Positions 4,862-11,626 of a stretch of DNA of 11,757 nucleotides are shown here, in pieces (position 1 is the stretch's first letter; each line of letters begins with the position of its first letter). Source of the stretch: Firmicutes bacterium UBA6648 (lineage in GTDB: Bacteria > Bacillota > Clostridia > Peptostreptococcales > Anaerovoracaceae); the NCBI GenBank assembly GCA_002455605.1, contig DKLE01000197.1:1-11757 (forward strand), read 5' to 3'. Position numbers and translations under genes: made by a program. The notes below the pieces were generated by a model that ran no database searches, had not been told where the DNA came from, and was given only the letters and a program-made list of their open reading frames with translations.

Positions 4862-6550
4862 TTGGATGACGACATCTTATATTCCCCAGACATTGTGGAC
4901 TTTATGATAAGAAAAGGCTCTTATTATACACCGTATATATTAGAGCACCCCGGACTGATTACGGCTCACTCTATTGGTATGTATCTCATATGTTATGCCA
5001 GAGTAGAAGATTATCAGGAAATGATTACTTATATGGGTAACGATTATATAAACAGTGTGCCTACGGTTCTGGGACTTTTGGATCGCGCAAGCTTGGAATC
5101 TGCCGGCATTATACAGGTACAACAGCAGCCGTATTTGAACTTAAATGGAACAAATGTATTAATTGGATTTGTAGATACAGGTATTGACTATACCCAGGAG
5201 GTATTTCGATATGAAGATGGAACCAGTAAAATAAGATTTATATATGATCAGAGCATTCCAGGAAACCCGCCGGATGGTTTTCCTCTGGGGACGGAATATA
5301 CAAATGAACAAATTAATGCCGCATTATCTTCTGATGCACCTTATGAAATTGTACCTCATATGGATCTGGCAGGTCACGGTACCTTTTTAGCATCCATAGC
5401 AGCAGGCCGCTCCGTGGGCAGTTTTATAGGTGCCGCACCCGGGTCTGAAATAATCATGGTTAAACTGAAGAAAACCTATCCTTTTTACCTGGAACGGTTT
5501 TGTGTTCCGGTGGAGCAGGAAAATGCTTTTTCAGCCTCTTCTGTCATGTTGGGCGTAGAATATATTTTACAGAAAGCCAGAGAACTGAATCGGCCGGTGG
5601 TTATATCGGTGGGGCTTGGCTCCAATTATAACAGCCACGATGGGTATGGAATTTTTGCCGAATATTTATATAACATTTCCAATAATCCGGGAGTTTGTCT
5701 CTGCATTGCTGTGGGAAACGAAAGTCAGGCAAGACATCATTATTTCCAGCAATTCTCTGCACAGGGAACTTCCGAGAACATTGATATAATGGTGGGAGAA
5801 AATGCCGGTGATATTTTTGTTCTTGTTGCGAATACAATCAGTGATCGGATTTCAGTATCGGTGCGTTCCCCTACCGGAGAACTGGTCAGCCGAGTTCCTC
5901 CTACATCGGGATATACTTTCAGGAGCCAGCTCGTGCTTGAACGTTCCAGGATTACTGTATCCTATTATTATCCCCTGGAAGGCAGCGGGGATCAGGTTAC
6001 CATAGTCAGAATTTTGGATGCTACTCCCGGCATATGGACCATTACAGCGTATGGAGACATCATATTAGACGGCAGCTTGAACGCATGGCTACCGCTGACA
6101 GGCTTTGTTTCACCCACAGTAGAATTTTTGTCATCAACACCTTACAATACCATTACTTCTCCTGCCAATGCTCCTGGGGGAGTACATTGCGGTGCCTATA
6201 ACAGTTTTCGGAACAGTCTTTATCCGAATTCTTCCTGGGGGACCACCAGAATTCCATTGGATTTACCTGATCTGGTAGCTCCCGGCTATCAGGTGGGCGG
6301 CTTTTTCCCTACTGGCTACGGCTTTATGAATGGAACAAGTGCAGCTACGGCAATTACCTCCGGTGCATGTGCGTTGATGCTTCAGTGGGGAATTGTGGAG
6401 GGTAACGATCTAGGCTTTAGTACACCGTTAATCAGAGCCTATTTGATTCGAGGCTGCCGCCGTACAGATGTCATGGAGTATCCCAATCCACAGTGGGGAT
6501 TCGGCGCATTGAATCTGCTGCAGACTTTCTTTTATATGAGAGAATTATAA
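4862..6550 (+). CDS. Csp-like subtilisin-family serine protease, second tandem copy
   Basis: The 562-residue product is collinear with the previous gene, with a single-residue gap near residue 39. It has the same order of parts: prodomain-like N-terminus, Asp105 (GFVDTGIDY), His172 (AGHGTFLAS), oxyanion Asn286 (VGNESQARHH), a beta-rich insertion (about 307-440) and Ser493 (NGTSAATAITSG). All catalytic residues are present, so it should be an active protease. The start is TTG 4862, with GGGAGG at 4847-4852 and 9-base spacing. It follows the first copy by 52 bases with no terminator, so the two are co-transcribed. No export signal is visible. Substrates are unknown. The Csp-type insertion suggests cleavage of a specific pro-enzyme rather than a general digestive role, but other S8 functions are possible. 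Confidence 0.9.
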   Translation: MDDDILYSPDIVDFMIRKGSYYTPYILEHPGLITAHSIGMYLICYARVEDYQEMITYMGNDYINSVPTVLGLLDRASLESAGIIQVQQQPYLNLNGTNVLIGFVDTGIDYTQEVFRYEDGTSKIRFIYDQSIPGNPPDGFPLGTEYTNEQINAALSSDAPYEIVPHMDLAGHGTFLASIAAGRSVGSFIGAAPGSEIIMVKLKKTYPFYLERFCVPVEQENAFSASSVMLGVEYILQKARELNRPVVISVGLGSNYNSHDGYGIFAEYLYNISNNPGVCLCIAVGNESQARHHYFQQFSAQGTSENIDIMVGENAGDIFVLVANTISDRISVSVRSPTGELVSRVPPTSGYTFRSQLVLERSRITVSYYYPLEGSGDQVTIVRILDATPGIWTITAYGDIILDGSLNAWLPLTGFVSPTVEFLSSTPYNTITSPANAPGGVHCGAYNSFRNSLYPNSSWGTTRIPLDLPDLVAPGYQVGGFFPTGYGFMNGTSAATAITSGACALMLQWGIVEGNDLGFSTPLIRAYLIRGCRRTDVMEYPNPQWGFGALNLLQTFFYMREL

Positions 6551-6557
6551 AGAGCAG

Positions 6558-6623
6558 TTTGATTAATTATGTTTCGCTTTAATCAAAAAAAAGATACCAT
6601 AGTTTAATTTATGGTATCTTTTT
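6558..6623. terminator. Double-hairpin bidirectional terminator between convergent genes
   Basis: The first hairpin has perfect 9-bp arms TTTGATTAA (6558-6566) and TTAATCAAA (6579-6587). The second has perfect 14-bp arms AAAAAGATACCATA (6588-6601) and TATGGTATCTTTTT (6610-6623), giving a T tract on both strands. It lies between the end of the protease operon and the converging amidase gene, so it can serve both. Confidence 0.85.
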
Positions 6624-6675
6624 ATGCTCGTAAAATGAGCTTTAATAATTCATTGGATCCGACAACTGTATGGCG

Positions 6676-7677
6676 CTAACATTTCTGTATTTTTTCAAAG
6701 TATATCGGCCGATTGAGTTTACCCAGACTGGTCAGTTGAGTACACTGTGTACAACCCATGAAGAGGCCTGCTGTTGAAACTTGGATATTATCAGCGGTTT
6801 TAAAAAAATATTCACAAGTGCTGGTATTCATAAAAGCGGTATATTTTGTGTAATCGTATGTATTACGATCCGTTATTACCGCCCCTTTGGGAATAGAGAC
6901 ACTTTCCATGATGTGAAAACATGAAATCACTGCATCTGTTCGATCTTCAGGGACAGAGACATGAGTTTTCAGGTATGCTGTACGAACGAAACGTTCTGGT
7001 GCTGTATAGCCTCCCGGTAAAGGCATCGTCCCTCCGCCCTGACCAAAGGGTTTTAATTGAACCTTTCCCCAAAAGGCTTCATTCCTTTGCTTTGGTGACA
7101 CATCCATATAGTTCCTCAAATTTGTCATGTGCCATTGGAAGTCCGGGCTGTTAGACATAACGCCGATAGGATTATCAAATAAATGCAAACCTCTTTCTGT
7201 TTGTTCAATGACTACACATTTTCCGCCGCGATCCACGGCTATCCAGTGTAAAGGAGCTACTGTCTGGGTAACCGGATCCGGTAATCCCACAATGGAGAGA
7301 TTCTTTACTACTTCATTCAGATCGTCGATTGAGGCACATCGTCCTAAAATATAATGAAGAAAATCAAAGGAAGCAATCTGATCGGCAGTTTGATATGTGG
7401 GTAGTGCATCGTATTTAGCGTACCCGGCAAAATATAGAGCTGCGGCTGCAAAGCCTTTTTCGTTTACTCCATCAAAAAAACCAAGAAGACCATCAAGCTT
7501 TTGACCGATACCAATAAAGCTGTAATAATCACGAACCGGCCGCATATTCAAAACATTGTCCCATACATAATCCTTTGGAACAATGTAAAGATGTGGGTCA
7601 ATATCGTAGGAGAAGTCCATCGTTCTTCCGAAAAAAGTTTCATTTTGTTGAGATTGTAAGGTTATTGCTGTACACAT
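6676..7677 (-). CDS. Choloylglycine hydrolase family amidase, YxeI / penicillin V acylase-like
   Basis: The 333-residue Ntn-hydrolase starts MCTAITL; removal of Met exposes the nucleophile Cys2. Other conserved residues are Arg18 and Asp21 in GRTMDF, Asn176 in VMSNSPDFQWHMTNL and Arg229 in PERFVRTAYLK. Family enzymes hydrolyse linear amides such as penicillin V, conjugated bile salts or acyl-homoserine lactones. Position 82 is Tyr (AALYFAGYA), as in penicillin V acylases; bile salt hydrolases usually have Asn there. The FIGIGQKL, ALYFAGYA and PLHWI stretches recall B. subtilis YxeI. No signal peptide precedes Cys2, so it should be cytoplasmic. GAGAGGAGG lies 9 bases upstream of the ATG. It is divergent from the DUF4180 gene. 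The true substrate cannot be read from the sequence. Confidence 0.88.
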   Translation of the reverse strand: MCTAITLQSQQNETFFGRTMDFSYDIDPHLYIVPKDYVWDNVLNMRPVRDYYSFIGIGQKLDGLLGFFDGVNEKGFAAAALYFAGYAKYDALPTYQTADQIASFDFLHYILGRCASIDDLNEVVKNLSIVGLPDPVTQTVAPLHWIAVDRGGKCVVIEQTERGLHLFDNPIGVMSNSPDFQWHMTNLRNYMDVSPKQRNEAFWGKVQLKPFGQGGGTMPLPGGYTAPERFVRTAYLKTHVSVPEDRTDAVISCFHIMESVSIPKGAVITDRNTYDYTKYTAFMNTSTCEYFFKTADNIQVSTAGLFMGCTQCTQLTSLGKLNRPIYFEKIQKC

Positions 7678-7754
7678 ATTGATATACCTCCTCTCGTATA
7701 ATATATGGAAGTTTATTAGTTTTTATGTATTTTAACGGGTAGTAAGAATATATG

Positions 7755-7783
7755 AATTTAGCTGATTAAAATTTAAATGACAA
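7755..7783 (-). promoter_or_regulatory. Predicted sigma-A promoter for the amidase gene
   Basis: On the minus strand, TTGTCA (7783-7778) is followed after exactly 17 bases by TAAATT (7760-7755). Transcription would start about 70 bases before the amidase ATG. Its -35 overlaps the opposing promoter on the plus strand. Confidence 0.5.
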
Positions 7784-7805
7784 CGGCTTCAGATATTGTT
7801 AAAAT
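7777..7805 (+). promoter_or_regulatory. Predicted sigma-A promoter for the DUF4180 gene
   Basis: ATGACA (7777-7782) is followed by a 17-base spacer and TAAAAT (7800-7805), about 80 bases before the start codon. Five bases of its -35 are shared with the -35 of the divergent amidase promoter. Confidence 0.55.
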
Positions 7806-7884
7806 AGAATAAATGCATCGACGATTGCAGATATTAATGAAGTAAAATACAGAAAAAGATAATTTACAAGGGAGGACAACGATT

Positions 7885-8250
7885 ATGGGCGTTAAAATAA
7901 TAGAAAAGAATAATACCCGGATTGCTTATATAGAAGACGACCAGCTCCTTATAACAGATGTGCAGTCATGTTTGGATTTTATTGCTTCTGTATCCTATGA
8001 AACAGGCTGCAATCAGATGGTAATTAATAAATCAGCTCTGACCGAAGATTTTTTTAGACTGGATACCTGTCTGGCGGGAGAGATACTTCAAAAATTTGTC
8101 ACTTACCAAGTGAAGCTTGCTGTAGTAGGGGATTATTCTAGTTATACCAGTAAGTCTCTAAAAGATTTTATATACGAGAGTAATCGCGGTAAAGATGTAT
8201 TCTTTGTGGCATCTTTGGATGAGGCTGTGGCTAAATTAGCTGCCGTTTAG
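7885..8250 (+). CDS. DUF4180 domain protein
   Basis: The 121-residue single-domain protein carries the two DUF4180 signature blocks: DFFRLDTCLAGEILQKF (about 55-71) and SLKDFIYESNRGKDVFFV (about 91-108), with VKLAVVGDYS between them. It is soluble, with no signal peptide or membrane segment. ATG 7885 has GGGAGG at 7870-7875 with 9-base spacing. The family has no established biochemical function that I know of; its size and alternating strand/helix pattern suggest a small alpha/beta fold. It is divergent from the amidase gene with overlapping predicted promoters, so the two may respond to the same signal. No clear terminator follows. Confidence 0.85.
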   Translation: MGVKIIEKNNTRIAYIEDDQLLITDVQSCLDFIASVSYETGCNQMVINKSALTEDFFRLDTCLAGEILQKFVTYQVKLAVVGDYSSYTSKSLKDFIYESNRGKDVFFVASLDEAVAKLAAV

Positions 8251-8310
8251 CAGTGATTATCCTTCGTATAAAGTACTGAAGAGTGAATTAGCATTAAAGA
8301 TTCATAAAAA

Positions 8311-8344
8311 ATTGATTAAAATGTCCCTTATCATTGATTAAAAT
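8311..8344 (+). repeat. Direct repeat ATTGATTAAAAT x2
   Basis: The identical 12-mers at 8311-8322 and 8333-8344 start 22 bases apart, close to two helical turns. The second copy runs into TAAAATAGAATAAA, the same sequence that forms the -10 region of the DUF4180 promoter. The core TGATTAAAAT also occurs at 7763-7772 in the divergent promoter region. It could be an operator pair or a duplicated promoter element. Confidence 0.4.
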
Positions 8345-8408
8345 AGAATAAAATGATTAAGATGGAAGAAGCAAGGCTTTCTCTTTTTAACCACAATACA
8401 CACATTTT

Positions 8409-8435
8409 ATACCTGCCGGAGTATCTGGCAGGTAT
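8409..8435 (+). repeat. 9-bp hairpin in the ndk leader
   Basis: ATACCTGCC (8409-8417) and GGCAGGTAT (8427-8435) are perfectly complementary around a 9-base loop. No T tract follows, so it is not a standard terminator. Its left arm could instead pair with GGCAGG at 8439-8444. Confidence 0.5.
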
Positions 8436-8438
8436 TAT

Positions 8439-8510
8439 GGCAGGAGACAGCTAAAGGAGCTGACGGAATTCAAAGATTTGAATTTACTGGTTCGAATCCA
8501 GATCCTGCGG
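8439..8510 (+). ncRNA. tRNA-like cloverleaf, possible degenerate tRNA
   Basis: A complete cloverleaf can be drawn with standard spacings. The acceptor GGCAGGA/TCCTGCG has 6 of 7 pairs. The D stem CAGC/GCTG closes a loop containing GGA. The anticodon arm 8464-8480 has U33 and anticodon-position CAA, but its stem is weak (two G-U and one mismatch). A 5-base variable loop follows. The T arm is ACTGG-TTCGAAT-CCAGA with 4 of 5 pairs and the canonical TTCGAAT loop. The 3' end reads GCCG instead of CCA. Positions 8 and 14 are not the conserved T and A, and a CAA (Leu) anticodon would need a long variable arm. It is therefore probably a tRNA relic or mimic, not a working tRNA. Confidence 0.35.
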
Positions 8511-8587
8511 CCGAAGTATAAGTATAAATTGGGGGATTTGAAGTTTTGAATTTCAAGACAATCCAGATCGTATGATGGAGGAAAGTG

Positions 8588-8986
8588 ATGGAAAGAACCT
8601 ATGTTATGTTAAAGCCGGATGCAATTTTAAAAAAGCTGGCGGGCCGTATCATTGACAGAATAGAGTCGAAGGGATACCGAATTGTTGATTTAAAGATTAT
8701 GAATTTGGATAAGAATATACTGAGAGAGCATTATGCTCATGTGGTGGAGCAGCCCTTTTATCCCAGCATGGAAAGCTATATGATGTCTGGTCCTGTTTGG
8801 GCTATGATCGTGGAAGGCGACAATGCGGTGCAGGGGATTCGTATGCTCATGGGTGCAACTAAATTTGAAGATGCACTTCCAGGAACAATCCGAGGGGATT
8901 TTGCAGCTTCCACAACAGAGAATGTAATACATGGCTCAGATTCGTCAGAAAATGCGGAGATTGAAATAAAACGATTCTTTGAGTAA
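8588..8986 (+). CDS. ndk: Nucleoside diphosphate kinase
   Basis: The 132-residue enzyme transfers the gamma-phosphate of ATP to nucleoside diphosphates through a phosphohistidine, keeping the cytoplasmic NTP/dNTP pools balanced. Active-site residues are all in place: Lys9 (LKPD), Tyr49, Phe57, Arg85, Thr91, Arg102, Asn112 and the catalytic His115 in NVIHGSDS. The length is at the short end for the family. ATG 8588 is preferred over GTG 8585 because GGAGG at 8577-8581 is then 6 bases away instead of 3. The gene is single, with a long leader containing a tRNA-like structure and a strong terminator downstream. Confidence 0.96.
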   Translation: MERTYVMLKPDAILKKLAGRIIDRIESKGYRIVDLKIMNLDKNILREHYAHVVEQPFYPSMESYMMSGPVWAMIVEGDNAVQGIRMLMGATKFEDALPGTIRGDFAASTTENVIHGSDSSENAEIEIKRFFE

Positions 8987-9002
8987 TAACAATAAGCATA
9001 AA

Positions 9003-9035
9003 AGAAGCTTGTATCGAAACAGGCTTCTTTTTTTT
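9003..9035 (+). terminator. Rho-independent terminator of ndk
   Basis: AGAAGCTTG (9003-9011) pairs with CAGGCTTCT (9020-9028), with one G-U in RNA, across an 8-base loop. T7 follows (9029-9035). It starts 17 bases after the ndk stop codon. Confidence 0.88.
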
Positions 9036-9122
9036 AAATAAGCATCAGCATGTCCGACTTCATAATAGGTAGTTTGGATACTTAAAGCACTAAATAAATC
9101 CATATAAAAATCTATGTATTTA

Positions 9123-9131
9123 TGATATAAT
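9123..9131 (+). promoter_or_regulatory. Extended -10 promoter for the xpaC-telA operon
   Basis: TGATATAAT is a perfect extended -10 (TGn-TATAAT), about 97 bases before the XpaC start codon and just after the ndk terminator. No good -35 lies 17 bases upstream, which an extended -10 can tolerate. Confidence 0.45.
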
Positions 9132-9227
9132 AAACAGTAATTCAATTTTATTGCCAAGCTATAATTAATCAATTTGTTTTATACTTGTATACATATAGTA
9201 TATTGGAAATATAAACTGGAGGGGACT

Positions 9228-10403
9228 ATGAAAAATGACAATTTTATAGATTTTGGGGAAGAGATAAGCAGAACTATCAGAAAAGTGCTGAATAATCAAG
9301 AATTTTATGATTTAAAGAATACTATTAGTCGTACCATGCAAAATGGACAGAGGATGAGCAGAGGACCTTTTTACCAGGAGCCTTATAATCCTCGTTTGTC
9401 AAAGGAATATAGAAGTGATGCAGGAAACTACGGATCTTTTTCAGACCAGGGCTTCAGAGCTCAGCGGAAGAAATCAAAAGGAGGAAGCTTTCTTGCCAGT
9501 ACGCTGCTTTTGGTATTTGGATTTATTGGTGCATTTATATCCGGATTGACAGCGGTGGTTTGCATGGCTGTAGAAGCCTCCATAGGAAATGTACCGGCAT
9601 TGACTGTGGTGGGTTCTTCCTTTGGGATACTCTTTTTGGCTTCATTAGGAATGGTATTTACGGGCTTTAAAATAAGAAACCGTACGAAACGATACCAGCG
9701 GTATTTAAAAGTGCTCAATGGTCGTACCTATTGCATGATACAAGAGCTGTCTAAAGCTACCGGACAAGAGCAAAAGTTTATTATAAAAGATTTGCGAAAA
9801 ATGATTAAAGCGGGTCTTTTTACAGAAGCTTATCTGGATGAACAGGACACTTGTCTAATGACTGATTATAAAACCTATGTGCAGTATCTTGAGACTATGG
9901 AAAATGTAAAAGCAAGAGAAGAAGCTGAAAAACGAGACCAGGAAAAATGGGCGGGACGTGAAGACGGAGGAATTCTTAAAGATGCCATTGATGAAGGCAA
10001 AGAATATATTCGGACTATTAAGGCGGCCAATGACGCTTTACCTGAAGAAGAAATATCAGAGAAGCTGGAGCGGCTGGAAAATATAACTTCAAAGATTTTT
10101 GAATATGTGGAGCAGCACCCGGAAAAACTGCCGGAAATTCGAAAATTTATGTGCTATTACATGCCGATTACTTTAAAGCTGGTAAAAGCATATCAAAGCT
10201 TTGATGAGCATGGCGGAAATGAAGGAGAAATTGCTGATGCAAAGGCAGAAATTAAAAAAACCTTGGAAACGATTAATATGGCTTACCAAAACTTGTTTAA
10301 AAAATTGATGCAGACGGATATTTTAGATGTTTCTTCAGATATTTCAGCATTGGAAACCATATTGGCGCAAGAAGGATTAACGGAAGAAAGTTTCATGAAA
10401 TAG
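9228..10403 (+). CDS. xpaC: XpaC-like membrane protein (5-bromo-4-chloroindolyl phosphate hydrolysis family)
   Basis: The 391-residue protein starts MKNDNFIDFG at ATG 9228, with GGAGGGG at 9218-9224; the frame opens earlier at TTG 9174 but without a ribosome binding site. Residues 1-85 are polar and basic. Two membrane segments follow (about 87-115 and 121-147), then a cytoplasmic part beginning KIRNRTKRYQRYL. Residues about 160-240 look like a small helical, winged-helix-like region, and residues about 250-391 fit the helical XpaC domain (PF10112). XpaC was named for X-phosphate hydrolysis in B. subtilis, but enzymatic activity is doubtful; association with TelA in envelope stress or toxic-compound tolerance is the more usual context. 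TelA follows after 29 bases, matching the xpaC-yaaN order in B. subtilis. Confidence 0.82.
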   Translation: MKNDNFIDFGEEISRTIRKVLNNQEFYDLKNTISRTMQNGQRMSRGPFYQEPYNPRLSKEYRSDAGNYGSFSDQGFRAQRKKSKGGSFLASTLLLVFGFIGAFISGLTAVVCMAVEASIGNVPALTVVGSSFGILFLASLGMVFTGFKIRNRTKRYQRYLKVLNGRTYCMIQELSKATGQEQKFIIKDLRKMIKAGLFTEAYLDEQDTCLMTDYKTYVQYLETMENVKAREEAEKRDQEKWAGREDGGILKDAIDEGKEYIRTIKAANDALPEEEISEKLERLENITSKIFEYVEQHPEKLPEIRKFMCYYMPITLKLVKAYQSFDEHGGNEGEIADAKAEIKKTLETINMAYQNLFKKLMQTDILDVSSDISALETILAQEGLTEESFMK

Positions 10404-10432
10404 TACAAGGCTGCTAAGGGAGGAAATATAAA

Positions 10433-11587
10433 ATGGAAGAAATTAAAGAAACAGATATACCTACACTGACGTTTGAACCTTTTACCGATGAAGCTACTGC
10501 GCCGTCAGCGATGAATTCTGCACTTGATGACTCTCAAGTACAGAAAAAGGAAGAAGGACAAGCGGTTCCGCTTACCCCAGAGGAACAAAAAATCGTAGAT
10601 GAATTCGCTTCTAAAATTGAGCTTCATAATACCAATTTAATTTTACAGTACGGAGCTGGTGCACAGAAAAAAATTGCAGATTTCTCTGAATCTGCACTGA
10701 GCAATGTGCGTACAAAGGATCTGGGTGAAATAGGGAATACTCTTTCGGATGTTGTAAATGAATTGAAAAATTTTGAGGCAGATGACAATGATAAAGGTTT
10801 GTTTGGGATTTTCAAGCGCGCATCCGGCAGAATCGCACAGATGAAAACAAAATACACCAAGGCAGAGGTTAACGTAAACAGAATTTGCGGGATTTTGGAG
10901 CAGCACCAGATTCAGCTGCTGAAGGATGTAGCCCTTCTGGACAAAATGTATGACATGAATAAGGTATATTATAAAGAATTGTCTATGTACATTCTGGCGG
11001 GAAAGAAAAAGCTCAGCCAAGTCCAAAATATAGAACTGCCGCGCTTAGAAGAGAAGGCTCGATTAAGCGGATTTCCGGAAGATGCTCAGGCGGCTAATGA
11101 TCTGGCCGCACTATGCAATCGGTTTGAGAAAAAGCTTCATGATCTGGAACTGACAAGAATGATTTCCATTCAGATGGCACCGCAGATCCGTCTGGTTCAA
11201 AATAATGATACGTTAATGTCTGACAAAATACAATCGACCTTGGTTAATACTATCCCACTTTGGAAAAGTCAAATGGTTCTTGCTCTGGGAATTGCAAATT
11301 CTCAGCAAGCAGCCCAGGCCCAGCGAAAAGTAACTGATATGACTAATGAATTGCTGAAAAAAAATGCAGAGACACTGAAAATGGCTTCAATTGATACTGC
11401 AAAGGAATCCGAGCGGGGAATTGTAGACATAGAAACCTTAATCAGTACCAATCAAACATTGATTTCCACTTTAGAAGAAGTTACCAAGATTCAGGAAGAG
11501 GGACGCCAGAAAAGAGCACAGGCAGAAAAAGAACTGGGTCGTATTGAAGGCGAGCTAAAGCAGAAATTGATGGATATCAAAAAATAA
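10433..11587 (+). CDS. TelA-family toxic anion resistance protein
   Basis: The 384-residue soluble protein is typical of TelA (PF05816) in length. It has an acidic N-terminus (about 1-50), then long helices. Recognisable stretches are VDEFASKIELHNTNLILQYG, YYKELSMYILAGKKKL, an Asn/Gln-rich middle (IPLWKSQMVLALGIANSQQA) and a charged coiled-coil C-terminus ending EGELKQKLMDIKK. ATG 10433 has AAGGGAGG 9 bases upstream. TelA homologues were first linked to tellurite resistance and B. subtilis YaaN is in the same family; the mechanism is not established, though roles in envelope or lantibiotic tolerance are discussed. It is probably cytoplasmic and works with the XpaC-like membrane partner upstream in the same operon. 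Confidence 0.92.
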   Translation: MEEIKETDIPTLTFEPFTDEATAPSAMNSALDDSQVQKKEEGQAVPLTPEEQKIVDEFASKIELHNTNLILQYGAGAQKKIADFSESALSNVRTKDLGEIGNTLSDVVNELKNFEADDNDKGLFGIFKRASGRIAQMKTKYTKAEVNVNRICGILEQHQIQLLKDVALLDKMYDMNKVYYKELSMYILAGKKKLSQVQNIELPRLEEKARLSGFPEDAQAANDLAALCNRFEKKLHDLELTRMISIQMAPQIRLVQNNDTLMSDKIQSTLVNTIPLWKSQMVLALGIANSQQAAQAQRKVTDMTNELLKKNAETLKMASIDTAKESERGIVDIETLISTNQTLISTLEEVTKIQEEGRQKRAQAEKELGRIEGELKQKLMDIKK

Positions 11588-11626
11588 AGAACGAAAAAAA
11601 GGCTATAAATTATGAAAGCTCTTACG

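Larger units (their letters stand above)
8251..8587 (+). other. Long structured leader between the DUF4180 gene and ndk
   Basis: About 337 bases with no convincing gene. From left to right it holds two copies of ATTGATTAAAAT (8311-8322 and 8333-8344), a 9-bp hairpin (8409-8435), a tRNA-like cloverleaf (8439-8510), and a partial repeat of the end of that cloverleaf (GATTTGAA at 8475 and 8535; AATCCAGATC at 8495 and 8560). A 33-codon frame at 8353-8454 lacks a ribosome binding site. Confidence 0.5.

Noticed and set aside
8353..8454. 33-codon ORF in the ndk leader (MIKMEEARLSLF...)
   Set aside because: No Shine-Dalgarno site, overlaps the hairpin and tRNA-like element, and codons explain nothing beyond the structure.
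8690..8932. Minus-strand ORF inside ndk
   Set aside because: Cys/His-rich shadow of the conserved ndk frame.
10624..11026. Two minus-strand ORFs inside telA
   Set aside because: Antisense shadows of a well-supported coding frame; no ribosome binding sites.
11588..11626. Possible terminator between telA and the converging gene
   Set aside because: A/T runs are present but I could not build a stem longer than a few pairs.
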